Shown here one piece after another: positions 22,775 through 31,994 of a DNA stretch of 64,000 nt. The stretch is taken from positions 842,001 to 906,000 of the forward strand of contig NZ_CP151587.1 in NCBI RefSeq assembly GCF_038396845.1, in the 5' to 3' direction. The notes below the pieces were generated by a model. It saw only the letters and a list, made by a program, of their open reading frames with translations, ran no database searches and had not been told where the DNA came from. Each line of letters begins with the position of its first letter. Position 1 is the stretch's first letter. The DNA is from Gymnodinialimonas sp. 57CJ19. Lineage in GTDB: Bacteria > Pseudomonadota > Alphaproteobacteria > Rhodobacterales > Rhodobacteraceae. Both the position numbers and the translations under genes were made by a program.

Positions 22775-24187
22775 TCAGCATTGCGGTAAGTTGACCGCCA
22801 ACCCACCCATCGAGGTTTCTTTATACTTGGTGTTCATATCAAGGCCGGTTTGGCGCATCGCCTCGATGCAATTATCCAGCGGCATGTAATGGGTGCCGTC
22901 GCCGCGCAGGGCAAGGGACGCCGCCGATACCGCCTTGATCGCGCCTAGGCCGTTGCGCTCGATGCAGGGCACTTGCACAAGGCCCGCCACGGGGTCACAG
23001 GTCATGCCCATGTGATGTTCCAAGGCAATCTCTGCGGCGTTCTCGATCTGTGCGTTGCTGCCGCCAAGGGCGGCACACAGCCCCGCCGCCGCCATGGCCG
23101 AGGCACTGCCCACTTCGCCTTGGCAGCCGACCTCTGCACCGGAAATACTGGCGTTGTGCTTGATCAGCCCGCCGATCGCGGCGGCAGTCATCATGAAGTC
23201 GCGCAGGCCGTCTTCCGTCGCGCCGATGCAATGGTCGCGATAATAGCGCAGCACCGCCGGAACAACGCCCGCCGCCCCATTGGTGGGCGAGGTGACTACA
23301 CGCCCCCCCGCGGCGTTTTCCTCGTTCACGGCCATGGCGTAGACGGACAGCCAATCGTTCGCCACGTGAGGTTGCGCCTGATTGGTGCCCGCTTCGGCCT
23401 GCAACTGCGTGTGGATGTGTTTCGCGCGGCGCTTAACGGCCAGCCCGCCGGGCAGCTCCCCCTCCATCCGCAGGCCTCGGTCGATGCAATCGTTCATCGC
23501 GGCCCAAATCGTGTCGAGCCGCTGGCGGACGTCGGCTCGGGGGGAGAGGGCGGATTCATTCTCCCACTTCATCTGGGCGATGGTCTTGCCAGATTTTTTG
23601 CCCATCTCCAGCATCTCGGCGGCTGACCCGAAGGGATGCGGAAAGCCTGCGTCGGCTTTTTCGGCGTGAAGCGCGTCGGGGCCATCGTTCTGGGCGTTCA
23701 ACTCTTTGGCCGTGACCACAAATCCGCCGCCGACAGAATAGTAGGTCTCCTCCAGATAGAGGTGCCCATTGGTGTCGAACGCGCGCAGCACCATCCCGTT
23801 GGCGTGGCCGGGCAAGTTGGTGTCGTAGTCAAAGATCAGGTCGGTGTCGGGTGCGAATTTCAGCGGCGGCAACCCATCGGGGGCCACCGTGCCCGAGGCA
23901 CGAATCTCAGCCTCCAGCGGTTCGGCTCGGTCAGGATCAAGGGTGGCAGGCTCAAACCCGGCAAACCCGAGAATCACCGCCCGATCCGTCGCGTGACCCT
24001 TGCCGGTAAAGGCGAGCGATCCATGCAAGGAGCATCCCAAACCGCCAAGCTCCCCCGCGCCGGGTTCTTTCTCGCGGCCCGAGCGCAGGTCATCCAAAAA
24101 CCGCGCCGCCGCCGTCATAGGCCCCATCGTGTGCGAAGAAGATGGGCCGATGCCGACCTTGAAGATATCGAAGATACTCAGAAACAT
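22775..24187 (-). CDS. sdaA: L-serine ammonia-lyase (iron-sulfur, single chain)
   Basis: This 470-residue enzyme converts L-serine to pyruvate and ammonia using a 4Fe-4S cluster. It begins with [20 protein letters not shown], the conserved N-terminus. The cluster cysteines lie in [27 protein letters not shown] and the last segment of the alpha domain. The beta domain precedes the alpha domain in one chain, as in SdaA/TdcG. ATG 24187 is preferred over the TTG three codons upstream. Confidence 0.95.
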   Translation of the reverse strand: MFLSIFDIFKVGIGPSSSHTMGPMTAAARFLDDLRSGREKEPGAGELGGLGCSLHGSLAFTGKGHATDRAVILGFAGFEPATLDPDRAEPLEAEIRASGTVAPDGLPPLKFAPDTDLIFDYDTNLPGHANGMVLRAFDTNGHLYLEETYYSVGGGFVVTAKELNAQNDGPDALHAEKADAGFPHPFGSAAEMLEMGKKSGKTIAQMKWENESALSPRADVRQRLDTIWAAMNDCIDRGLRMEGELPGGLAVKRRAKHIHTQLQAEAGTNQAQPHVANDWLSVYAMAVNEENAAGGRVVTSPTNGAAGVVPAVLRYYRDHCIGATEDGLRDFMMTAAAIGGLIKHNASISGAEVGCQGEVGSASAMAAAGLCAALGGSNAQIENAAEIALEHHMGMTCDPVAGLVQVPCIERNGLGAIKAVSAASLALRGDGTHYMPLDNCIEAMRQTGLDMNTKYKETSMGGLAVNLPQC

Positions 24188-24319
24188 GGGCCCCAACTAA
24201 CGTGATCCGCTCGATTTCAACGCGATAGCACCGACTTGCTATACGTTAATAACGACGCTGGAAAGGAACCTAAGGGGCAGCAGACGTTGCTGTAGCTACC
24301 CCTTGAGGCAATAGGTTCT

Positions 24320-24664
24320 TCATTCCGAGCCAGACAAAGTGTTCTCAAGAAACCCGATTACCTGCCCGATCTGGTCTGCCCGCTCTTTCAACTCTTCGAT
24401 CTTGTGTTGGATGACGCCGCGCGCGACCTCACGATCGCAACTTTCTGCGGTGGCCTCCACAATGGAGCGCAGATCAGCAACTGACACGCCCGCATCTCGT
24501 GCGCCTGTGAAAAACTGCAACCAGACGAGGCAATCATCCCTGTAGTTGCGGTAGCTGTTTGTCTCACTGTCTTCGACGGTCGACGTGAGAAGACCGTTGC
24601 GTTCATAAAACCGGATGGTGTCCCGGCTAACGCCTGATTTCTGTGCAAGTTCGCCTATGCGCAT
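24320..24664 (-). CDS. MerR-family regulator
   Basis: This 114-residue protein has the MerR HTH at the N-terminus (MRIGELAQKSGVSRDTIRFY, ERNGLL), a second wing (YRNYRDDCLVWLQFF) and a C-terminal dimerisation coiled coil (IQHKIEELKERADQIGQVIG). Only one cysteine follows the DNA-binding domain (ESCDREV), so a classical metal site is not complete. It is divergent from the FSP1-like oxidoreductase, with a dyad typical of MerR operators between them. Confidence 0.88.
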   Translation of the reverse strand: MRIGELAQKSGVSRDTIRFYERNGLLTSTVEDSETNSYRNYRDDCLVWLQFFTGARDAGVSVADLRSIVEATAESCDREVARGVIQHKIEELKERADQIGQVIGFLENTLSGSE

Positions 24665-24678
24665 CGCCAAACCTCAAA

Positions 24679-24698
24679 CTATGGACAAAGGTCTATTG
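24679..24698. promoter_or_regulatory. MerR-type operator dyad
   Basis: CTATGGAC and GTCTATTG flank AAAG in the 108-bp gap between the divergent merR-type gene and the oxidoreductase gene. Six of eight positions are symmetric. MerR proteins bind such dyads in promoters with a long spacer and activate the divergent gene. Confidence 0.5.
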
Positions 24699-24772
24699 TT
24701 TTTATTCCTACACCCTCTATGTGCGATCAAAGGTGTGAAATTGCAATCTCTTGAGGACTGAGGACAACGTTC

Positions 24773-25852
24773 ATGACAAAACGCATCATTATCGTCGGTG
24801 GGGGCTATGTTGGCGTGCAACTGGCCAAGGCGCTAGATGGCAAGGCAGATGTGACGCTGATTGAGCCTCGCAGCCACTTTGTCCACGCCCCTGCAATGAT
24901 CCGGGCAGTTGTTGATCCACAGGTTCTGGAGCAGGGATTGGTCCCCTATGATAAATTGCTCAAGAACGGTGAAATGCTTCGGGCACGTGCCAAAAGCATC
25001 CATGCCGCAGGTGTCACGCTTGAAGACGGGACCGACGTGCCCGGGGATTACATCGTCGTCGCGACAGGATCTAGCAATGCGATGCCGTTCAAGCCTGTAG
25101 GTGATGACATTGACGCTTTTCGCGCGGAAAACGCGCGTATCCATGGGATGCTGGAAACCGCGCAAAGTGTAGCCATCGTTGGCGCGGGTGCTGTCGGGAC
25201 AGAATTGGCCGGCGAAATCGCGCATTTCATGCCAGATAAGAAGGTCACGCTGATTTCCTCAGAACCGTCGCTATTTCCGACCATGCCATCAAAACTTGGG
25301 GCTGCCCCGAATGGTAAACTCAAGGAAGCTGGCGTGACGACGATTTTCGGTGCGCGGGCCGAAAACCTTGAGAGTATGACAGAGCCTTATGCTGGGGCAC
25401 TTCAACTTAGCAACGGTGACAGTATTGTTGCCGATTTGATCTTCCCTGCGATTGGGTCTCGCGCCTCGTCAGCCGTTTTTGAGACTCTGCCTGGCAGCAC
25501 AAAAGGTGCCGCGAATAGGGTCAAGACTGACCCGTGGTTACGTCCTTCCGACCTGCCCAATGTCTTTGCCGCTGGTGATGTTGTTGAGGCAGGAGATGCG
25601 ATGACAATCGTTGCCGTCAGCCGCCAAGCACCTTGGTTGGAGAAGATGCTGACATCGCTGATCAAAGGTAAGAAGGTCGAGGAAGTGGCCAAGTACAAGC
25701 CGTGGAGCAAAGCGCCTTTCCTGGTCCCCCTGGGGCCGCAAAAAGGGAATTCCTATCTCGTAATGTTCACCGCCGGAGACACGATTACACGCCTCATGAA
25801 GGGCAAGGACCTGTTTGTGTCCAAGTATCGAAAGATGCTGAACCAGACGTGA
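24773..25852 (+). CDS. FAD-dependent oxidoreductase, FSP1/AIFM2-like
   Basis: This 359-residue pyridine-nucleotide-disulfide-type flavoprotein has the FAD-binding motif IIIVGGGYVGVQLAKAL at the N-terminus, DYIVVATGSS, the NAD(P) motif SVAIVGAGAVGTELAGEI near residue 128, and the second FAD motif LPNVFAAGDVVEA near 260. There is no redox-active CxxC, which places it with AIF/FSP1-like or type II NADH dehydrogenase-like enzymes. The C-terminus has no clear membrane helix. It is probably activated by the divergent MerR protein. The electron acceptor is unknown, a quinone being likely. Confidence 0.8.
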   Translation: MTKRIIIVGGGYVGVQLAKALDGKADVTLIEPRSHFVHAPAMIRAVVDPQVLEQGLVPYDKLLKNGEMLRARAKSIHAAGVTLEDGTDVPGDYIVVATGSSNAMPFKPVGDDIDAFRAENARIHGMLETAQSVAIVGAGAVGTELAGEIAHFMPDKKVTLISSEPSLFPTMPSKLGAAPNGKLKEAGVTTIFGARAENLESMTEPYAGALQLSNGDSIVADLIFPAIGSRASSAVFETLPGSTKGAANRVKTDPWLRPSDLPNVFAAGDVVEAGDAMTIVAVSRQAPWLEKMLTSLIKGKKVEEVAKYKPWSKAPFLVPLGPQKGNSYLVMFTAGDTITRLMKGKDLFVSKYRKMLNQT

Positions 25853-26217
25853 CGCGACCCGCGCCCAAGAACAGGTATTTGCCCGCGAGACCAATCAGAG
25901 GCAGTGGCGTTAACCTCAAAACTCGGTGCAGACATTCGATGCCTTGCGGGAGATCGGCGGAATGGTCCCCCCCAGGGTTGCCTCATGGTGCCCCGGATGA
26001 TGGTGGGCCGACATCCCGCGCGAACGACGCGCCGAGTGGAGTGAGGGTAGGTGCGGCCTGCCCACCTGCTGCCATCGAATCACGAGAAACGCTTGTCTGT
26101 TGCGGCCTCACCACGCTCTAAATACGCGTGCTGCTGCTTCCGCCATGCTTCCAGAATTGGGAGCTCGCCCAACTCGCAGCACGCCTCGTGCTTAACTGGC
26201 TGATAAGTAAGGGAAAA
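25853..26217. other. 365-bp intergenic region with one nested inverted repeat
   Basis: No convincing gene is seen. Near the right end, GCGTGCTGC (26126-26134) and GCAGCACGC (26176-26184) form a perfect 9-bp pair that encloses an inner TTGGG/CCCAA hairpin at 26157-26172. This may be structured RNA or repeat debris. Confidence 0.3.
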
Positions 26218-26293
26218 TGGTGAGCCCTGCAGGATTCGAACCTGCGACAAATTGATTAAAAGTCAACTGCTCTACCAACTGAGCTAAGGGCCC
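26218..26293 (-). tRNA. tRNA-Lys (anticodon UUU)
   Basis: On the minus strand the acceptor GGGCCCT pairs with AGGGCTC, the D stem is GCTC/GAGC, the anticodon loop is CTTTTAA, the T stem is GCAGG/CCTGC with TTCGAAT, and CCA is encoded. Confidence 0.97.
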
Positions 26294-26381
26294 GCTCAAG
26301 TCGCGCTTACTAGGGTCGTCTCTAGGGCGCGTCAAGCGAAAATCCCCGTGGGGTCTTTGAACTGTCGCCGGGTTCTCGTAT

Positions 26382-27230
26382 ATGCGGCGAATGCCTGATC
26401 CTGTTTCCCCTTCCGGTCTGACGTTTTTAAAGATGCACGGCCTTGGCAATGACTTCGTGGTCATTGATGCCCGCGACGGTGGCCGCGTGGTGACGCCTGC
26501 GCTGGCGCGGGGCTTGGGGGATCGACACCGCGGTGTCGGGTTCGATCAATTGGCGGTGGTTGAAGCGGGCGATGACAGTGACCTGCGGCTGACGTTCTGG
26601 AACGCCGATGGCTCTGTTGCCGGTGCTTGCGGCAACGCAACCCGCTGTGTTGCCCGGCGCGAGATGGAGTTGACGGGCCGCGACCACATCACCCTACGGA
26701 CCGAGCGGGGGCTGCTGGAGGCGGTTGACGCGGGCGACGGGCTGACCTCGGTCAACATGGGCGCGCCGCTTCTGGAATGGCAGGACGTGCCGCTGGCCCA
26801 CGAATGCGATACGTTGAGCTTGCCGATTGACGGCACGCCGGTGGCGACGGGCATGGGCAATCCCCATTGCACCTTCTTCGTGGAAGATGCCGACGCCGTC
26901 GACCTGGAAGCCCTTGGCGCGCGCTTTGAACATGATCCGCTTTTCCCCCAGCGCACCAACGTCCAGTTTGCCCATGTGATCGGGCCGGATCATCTGCGGA
27001 TGCGGGTGTGGGAACGGGGCGTTGGGGTTACCCTAGCCTCGGGTTCTTCGTCTTGTGCCGTGGCCGTGGCCGCCGTGCGCCGGGGGCTGACCGGGCGCCG
27101 CGTGCGCCTGACGCTGGACGGCGGAGAGATTGCAATTGATTGGCGCGAGGATGGCGTCTGGATGACAGGCCCCACGGCCCATGTCTTCACTGCGACGCTG
27201 ACGCCCGCCTTCCTTGATGCGCTGACATGA
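26382..27230 (+). CDS. dapF: Diaminopimelate epimerase
   Basis: This 282-residue enzyme converts LL-DAP to meso-DAP for lysine and peptidoglycan. It shows [26 protein letters not shown], the first catalytic cysteine in GNATRCVA, and [14 protein letters not shown]. At the second catalytic position, where the family has ACGTGA or ACGSGA, it reads LASGSSSCA, so the usual cysteine is serine. The E of ERGxGE is also V. The start is ATG 26382 or 26391. It overlaps mtaB by 4 bp. Other pathway genes dapD and dapE are further along in the window. Confidence 0.9.
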   Translation: MRRMPDPVSPSGLTFLKMHGLGNDFVVIDARDGGRVVTPALARGLGDRHRGVGFDQLAVVEAGDDSDLRLTFWNADGSVAGACGNATRCVARREMELTGRDHITLRTERGLLEAVDAGDGLTSVNMGAPLLEWQDVPLAHECDTLSLPIDGTPVATGMGNPHCTFFVEDADAVDLEALGARFEHDPLFPQRTNVQFAHVIGPDHLRMRVWERGVGVTLASGSSSCAVAVAAVRRGLTGRRVRLTLDGGEIAIDWREDGVWMTGPTAHVFTATLTPAFLDALT

Positions 27231-28501
27231 GCTTGCCCAACCATAAGCCGCCCGTGTTTCACACGCTGGGCTGTCGCCTGAACGCCTACGAGACCGAGGC
27301 GATGCGCGAAATGACCGATGCCGCTGGTTTGCAGAACGCCGTGGTGGTCAACACCTGCGCCGTCACGGCCGAGGCTGTGCGCAAGGCCCGCCAAGAGATC
27401 CGGAAGCTGAAGCGCGACAACCCCGATGCCAAGCTGATCGTCACCGGCTGCGCCGCCCAGACCGAACCCGCCACGTTTGAGGCGATGGGAGAGGTGGACC
27501 TTGTCCTGGGCAATACCGAGAAGATGAACCCCGAAACCTGGACCGGCATGGCCGCTGATTTCATTGGCGACACCGAAAAGGTGCGCGTCAACGACATCAT
27601 GTCGGTGACCGAGACGGCCGAGCATTTGATCGACGGGTTCGGCACCCGCTCCCGCGCCTATGTGCAGGTGCAAAACGGCTGTGACCACCGCTGCACCTTC
27701 TGCATTATTCCTTACGGTCGCGGGAACTCTCGTTCGGTTCCGGCGGGCGTCGTGGTGGATCAGATCAAACGTCTCGTGGATCGTGGCTTTAACGAGGTGG
27801 TGCTGACCGGGGTTGATATGACCTCTTGGGGGGCGGACCTGCCGGGGGAGCCGAAGCTGGGCGATCTGGTGATGCGTATCCTGAAGCTGGTGCCGGACCT
27901 GCCGCGCCTGCGGATCAGCTCGATTGATAGTATCGAGGTGGACGAAAACCTGATGCAGGCCATCGCGACAGAGCCGCGCTTGATGCCGCATCTACATTTG
28001 TCGTTGCAGCACGGTGATGATCTGATCTTGAAGCGCATGAAGCGCCGCCACCTGCGCGACGATGCAATTGCCTTCTGCCAGGAGGCCCGCCGCCTGCGCC
28101 CCGACATCACCTTTGGCGCCGATATTATCGCGGGCTTCCCGACCGAGACCGACGCCCATTTCGCCAATTCCCTGAAGCTGGTGGAAGAATGTGACCTGAC
28201 GTGGCTCCACGTTTTCCCCTATTCGCCCCGCGAAGGCACGCCCGCCGCCCGAATGCCCGCTGTCGATGGGCCCACGATCAAGGCGCGGGCCAAGCGGTTG
28301 CGCGACGCCGGTGAAGCCGCCGTCACGGCGCATCTCAACAAACAGGTCGGGCAGGTTCATCGGATCTTGATGGAGAATCCCCGCATGGGCCGGACCGAGC
28401 AATTTACCGAAGTACGTTTTGCCAGCGATCAGCCGGAGGGCCAGATCGTGACCGCGAAAATTGCGGGTATCGACGGGAACAGCCTGCGGGCCCAAGGGTG
28501 A
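27227..28501 (+). CDS. mtaB: tRNA t6A37 methylthiotransferase
   Basis: This 424-residue radical SAM enzyme converts t6A37 to ms2t6A37 in tRNA. The N-terminal MTTase domain ([19 protein letters not shown]) has three cluster cysteines (GCRL, NTCAV, TGCAAQ). The radical SAM motif is [17 protein letters not shown] (CxxxCxxC), followed by [13 protein letters not shown], and a C-terminal TRAM-like segment. The short N-terminus and GCRLNxYE pattern point to MtaB rather than MiaB. It is coupled to dapF. Confidence 0.93.
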   Translation: MSLPNHKPPVFHTLGCRLNAYETEAMREMTDAAGLQNAVVVNTCAVTAEAVRKARQEIRKLKRDNPDAKLIVTGCAAQTEPATFEAMGEVDLVLGNTEKMNPETWTGMAADFIGDTEKVRVNDIMSVTETAEHLIDGFGTRSRAYVQVQNGCDHRCTFCIIPYGRGNSRSVPAGVVVDQIKRLVDRGFNEVVLTGVDMTSWGADLPGEPKLGDLVMRILKLVPDLPRLRISSIDSIEVDENLMQAIATEPRLMPHLHLSLQHGDDLILKRMKRRHLRDDAIAFCQEARRLRPDITFGADIIAGFPTETDAHFANSLKLVEECDLTWLHVFPYSPREGTPAARMPAVDGPTIKARAKRLRDAGEAAVTAHLNKQVGQVHRILMENPRMGRTEQFTEVRFASDQPEGQIVTAKIAGIDGNSLRAQG

Positions 28502-28799
28502 TTCCTTGCGCCAAGGGGCGGTTTCAGCGAGACGTGATCATTCAAATTTGAGGTAAACAGACGGGCGGCAAAGCGCTCTTTGTTTACGCGAGGCTTACGA
28601 CACTGTTGGCACCTGTCGAAACGGGTAGGTCAAATGAACAACAGTCTGCCCAAAAGCCCGACGACGCGGCAACGGAGCAGGTGCGCCGCGGTCTTTTTTG
28701 TCAGAGATCAACCGCTTGGCGTATTCGTTAACTTTTGTAACGTTAAGCTGACGGCGTGCCCGCTTCTGGTAACGCGCGCTCTTTAACTGGGATCTATCC

Positions 28800-29453
28800 A
28801 TGCATCCGAATCCGGCTTTTCGCCAAGAACCTACTTTCACTAACGTCGGCCTGTGCCGGAAGCGGGGTTTTGGGACGCTTTGCCTCAATGGCGACCCCGC
28901 CCCAATGATTGCCCATGTGCCGTTTTTTCTGAACGACATCGGCGACACGGCCGAGCTTCACCTGGTGCGTTCCAACCCGATTGCGCGGGCGGTGAAGGAC
29001 GCGACCCCTGCGGTGATCGCCGTGAATGGCCCCGATAGCTATGTCTCACCTGATTGGTACAGCATCCCCAATCAGGTGCCGACGTGGAACTACGTAGCTG
29101 TCCACATGCGCGGCTTGTTGCACCCGATGGCTCCTGAAGAAACCCGTGCCCACATTGACAGGATTTCCGGCCATTTTGAGGACCGCTTGGCCCCGAAAAA
29201 GCCGTGGACCACGGCGAAGATGCAGGCAGACCTGTTGGAGAAGTTGCAGCGGCAAATCATCTCTTTCCGGTTTGAGGTTCAAGAGGTGGAGGGGACCTGG
29301 AAGCTCAACCAGAACAAACCCGACATGGCCCGGCAAGATGCAGCAGGCGCGATCAAGCACTCTCCGATCGGGCATGAGGTTGAAACGCTCAGTGCGCTGA
29401 TGACCGGTGGTGTTCCGTCGATTGATAAGGACGCGCCGCTAACCTACATCTAG
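28800..29453 (+). CDS. PaiB-family FMN-binding protein
   Basis: This 217-residue protein starts MHPNPAFR and contains MIAHVPFFLNDIGDTAELHL near residue 36, AIVNGPDSYVSPDWY-like text (AVNGPDSYVSPDWYSIPNQV) and TWNYVAVHMRG, the hallmarks of PaiB. The fold is a split-barrel FMN-binding domain. PaiB is described as a negative regulator of sporulation and degradative enzymes in Bacillus; its role in proteobacteria is unclear. The C-terminal helix LEKLQRQIISFRFEV is typical. The gene is monocistronic. Confidence 0.88.
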   Translation: MHPNPAFRQEPTFTNVGLCRKRGFGTLCLNGDPAPMIAHVPFFLNDIGDTAELHLVRSNPIARAVKDATPAVIAVNGPDSYVSPDWYSIPNQVPTWNYVAVHMRGLLHPMAPEETRAHIDRISGHFEDRLAPKKPWTTAKMQADLLEKLQRQIISFRFEVQEVEGTWKLNQNKPDMARQDAAGAIKHSPIGHEVETLSALMTGGVPSIDKDAPLTYI

Positions 29454-29482
29454 GACATCACTCTTTGAAGGAGATGACCTGG

Positions 29483-29764
29483 ATGGCTTTGAACATTCCA
29501 CCAATGGCGTTCATCGCGCTACGGTATGGGGCTTTTGCCGTTGCGGGCTTTGCTGCCGCGCGTTTCGCGCCCCGTGGGCGTTTGTCGCCCGCGGTGGAGG
29601 CTGAAATGAACGCCGCCCCGGAAGGCGTGCAGCTGTGCAAGGCGCCGGGGCAATTGGCGGGGGCCGCGAAAATCACAAGATCATTGCGGGCAGGGCGGTT
29701 CGGTCCGCGCTTCCGTGTTGAAGGAGCGGCGCTTGCGCGCCTGAGAATAAGGCGACTGATATGA
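29483..29764 (+). CDS. Small protein with one membrane segment, first gene of GST/GNAT operon
   Basis: This protein of 93 residues starts at ATG 29483 with GAAGGAG 9 nt upstream. A hydrophobic N-terminal segment (MAFIALRYGAFAVAGFAAAR) is followed by a polar region and a basic tail. No family is recognised. Its stop overlaps the GST start (ATGA), which supports real coding and co-expression. Confidence 0.6.
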   Translation: MALNIPPMAFIALRYGAFAVAGFAAARFAPRGRLSPAVEAEMNAAPEGVQLCKAPGQLAGAAKITRSLRAGRFGPRFRVEGAALARLRIRRLI

Positions 29765-30363
29765 TTGAACTTCTGGGCTCTGATGCCTCTCCGTTCGTGC
29801 GCAAGGCGCGGGTTTTGGTGGCAGAGGCGGGCATTATCGATGTGCCTTACGTGCAGGTGACGGCCACGCCCATGGGCGGCGAAGACCGCCTGAACTCGGC
29901 CAATCCTCTGGGCAAAATTCCGGCGTTGGCGCGTGAAGATGGCCCCACGATCTATGACAGCAACGTCGTGTGCCGTTTTCTGGATGATCGTGCGCAAGCG
30001 GGCTTCTACCCGGCGGGTCGCCTTTGGGAATGTCTGACGCTGGAGGCGACGGGTGATGGCATCATGGAGGCCGCCGTCGGCATCGTCTATGAAAAGCGCC
30101 TGCGCCCGGAAGAGCTGTGGTGGAACGATTGGTTCGACGCTCAATGGGTGAAGGTCACCCGGTCCCTTGATGCGTTGGAACGGCAATGGATGAGCCATCT
30201 GTATGGTCCTGTTGATATGGGCCAGATCAGCGTCGCCTGTGCGCTTGGTTATCTGGACCTGCGCCACAAGGACCGCGATTGGCGGGCCGGGCGCGATGCT
30301 TTGGCGACGTGGTACGCCAAGTTTGCCGAGCGTCCCTCGATGGTGGGCACCGCGCCGGAATGA
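29761..30363 (+). CDS. Glutathione S-transferase family protein
   Basis: At 200 residues, a thioredoxin-like N-terminal domain (IELLGSDASPFVRKARVLVA; NPLGKIPAL; the IYDSNVVCRFLDD motif with the glutathione-contacting DS pair) is followed by the all-helical C-terminal domain (LDALERQWMSHL; VACALGYLDLRH). It is cytoplasmic and probably conjugates glutathione to small electrophiles. The likely catalytic residue is the serine at SPFVRKAR. It overlaps genes on both sides by 4 bp. Confidence 0.88.
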   Translation: MIELLGSDASPFVRKARVLVAEAGIIDVPYVQVTATPMGGEDRLNSANPLGKIPALAREDGPTIYDSNVVCRFLDDRAQAGFYPAGRLWECLTLEATGDGIMEAAVGIVYEKRLRPEELWWNDWFDAQWVKVTRSLDALERQWMSHLYGPVDMGQISVACALGYLDLRHKDRDWRAGRDALATWYAKFAERPSMVGTAPE

Positions 30364-30776
30364 AGATCGCTCTCGCGGACACGGACGCTGCGCGGCAGGC
30401 ATGTTTCGACATTCGCCGCGCGGTGTTCATCGAAGAACAGCAAATCCCCGAGGCCGAGGAATGGGACGCCGATGATGCCACCTGTCTGCATTATCTGGCC
30501 GGGGATGGCGCAGGCACGGCGCGGGTGATCCCGCGGGGCGACACTGCCAAGATCGGTCGCGTTGCGGTGATGAAAGCCCATCGCGGCACGGGCCTTGGGG
30601 CGCGGATCATGCAGACGTTGATGGAAGACGCAAAGGCGCGGGGCTTCACCGCCGCCGAACTCGAATCGCAAGTCTACGCGATTGCGTTTTATGAGCGGTT
30701 GGGCTTCGTCGCCGAGGGGCCAGATTATGACGACGGCTCTGGCATCCTGCACCGCTTGATGCGTGCAAAGCTGTAG
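30360..30776 (+). CDS. GNAT-family acetyltransferase, ElaA-like
   Basis: This 138-residue protein shows the GNAT acetyl-CoA loop in AVMKAHRGTGLGARIMQTLM near residues 63-82 and the C-terminal AIAFYERLGFVAEG. The N-terminus DIRRAVFIEEQQIPEAEEWD resembles ElaA-type proteins. The substrate is unknown. The start at 30360 overlaps the GST stop. Confidence 0.85.
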   Translation: MKIALADTDAARQACFDIRRAVFIEEQQIPEAEEWDADDATCLHYLAGDGAGTARVIPRGDTAKIGRVAVMKAHRGTGLGARIMQTLMEDAKARGFTAAELESQVYAIAFYERLGFVAEGPDYDDGSGILHRLMRAKL

Positions 30777-31404
30777 CAGGGCGGGGGCGCGGCTCAACAT
30801 TCCGGGCATCGGCAACGGGCGGGCGGGCCATCTGCAACAATCGGACCGCATGCCCCCGATGTTCTGCGCGATTGCGGGCGCCGCGCTTGTTCTGCGGCTC
30901 TATGGCACAGCCAAGGCACCCCATTTGGGCGATGACCCACGGCAAGAGGCCGCGCGACCCCTCCCCAAGATCGCGGAGACACGGCGGATTCTCGAAACGA
31001 GGATCTTTTTCGAGAGCCCGTCGCGCCCCTCAAGACGTAGCAAACCGACCGTTGCGCCGTTGAAATGATCCCGTTTTTTCGGAGATTTGGGGGAAGGCGG
31101 CACTGGGGGTTTCTGGCGGCGCAAGACTTTGGAAGCCATCGACAGCCACCACATTGCGTTGCTCGAGGATCAGGCCCTCGCACCGGTGTCATTTCCAGAC
31201 AATTCCAGAGGAATCGCCGTCAGGGGGGCGATCAGGGCGAAAATTTGCACATTTCGGCCCCCGTGTGCGCGTTTGTCCGCTGGACGCGTAAACCGTCAAA
31301 CAGTAACAGCAACAGCAGCTTGGGGGCGGAGGGATTCCGTCGCCGCAACTAGACGTTTCCAGGTCTGAAGACGTTTGGACCCAGAGAGAAAGGACGCAGA
31401 GCTC
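30777..31404. other. 628-bp region upstream of petA, no gene assigned
   Basis: Open frames here lack family features. An inverted repeat of 8-bp arms (TCTCGAAA 30990-30997 and TTTCGAGA 31008-31015) is visible. The pet promoter is likely to be in the right part, but I cannot place its boxes. Confidence 0.4.
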
Positions 31405-31980
31405 GTGTCAGATACACAGGATCCGTCCGGCGACCGCCGGGATTTTCTGTACTACGCCACCGCTGGTACTGGTGTTGTTGTTACAGGTGCGGCCGCTTGG
31501 CCGCTGGTAAACTCCATGAACCCCTCCGCCGATGTGCAGGCTGCCAGCCAGCTGCGCGTTGACGTGTCGGGGGTAGAGCCGGGCACTCAGCTGACCGTGC
31601 TGTTTCTTGGTAAGCCGATTTTCATCCGTCGCCGCACGGAAGAAGAAATTGAAGCTGGCCGCGCCGTAGAGATGAGCGAGCTTGTCGATACCGACGCCCG
31701 CAACGCCAACGCCGCCGGTGAAGACGCCGCAGATATCAACCGTACGCTGGTCACGCCCGATGGCGAGAACACCGGTGAATGGCTGGTGATGCAGGGCGTG
31801 TGTACGCACCTTGGCTGCGTGCCAATCGGTGACGGCGCTGGCGACTTCGGCGGGTGGTTCTGCCCCTGCCACGGGTCGCACTACGACACCGCCGGCCGTA
31901 TCCGTCGTGGGCCTGCGCCTGAAAACCTGCCGGTTCCGCCAGCAGAGTTCCTCGACGATTCCACAATTTTGCTCGGTTAA
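31405..31980 (+). CDS. petA: Ubiquinol-cytochrome c reductase Rieske iron-sulfur subunit
   Basis: This 191-residue subunit of complex III carries electrons from ubiquinol to cytochrome c1. A twin-arginine-like N-terminus ([13 protein letters not shown]) and membrane anchor are followed by the soluble domain with the 2Fe-2S ligands in CTHLGC and [12 protein letters not shown] 31405 is chosen because it gives the 191-residue length of the Rhodobacter protein and the right N-terminus; TTG 31375 is ten codons upstream. It is the first gene of petABC. Confidence 0.95.
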   Translation: MSDTQDPSGDRRDFLYYATAGTGVVVTGAAAWPLVNSMNPSADVQAASQLRVDVSGVEPGTQLTVLFLGKPIFIRRRTEEEIEAGRAVEMSELVDTDARNANAAGEDAADINRTLVTPDGENTGEWLVMQGVCTHLGCVPIGDGAGDFGGWFCPCHGSHYDTAGRIRRGPAPENLPVPPAEFLDDSTILLG

Positions 31981-31994
31981 GGGAGGATTGAACC

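Noticed and set aside
25702..26121. 139-codon plus-strand frame after the flavoprotein gene
   Set aside because: It begins inside the flavoprotein gene in another frame, has no ribosome site and no domain.
30763..31352. Two short plus-strand frames before petA
   Set aside because: They have no ribosome site, an Arg/Gly-rich composition and no family. I left the region unassigned.
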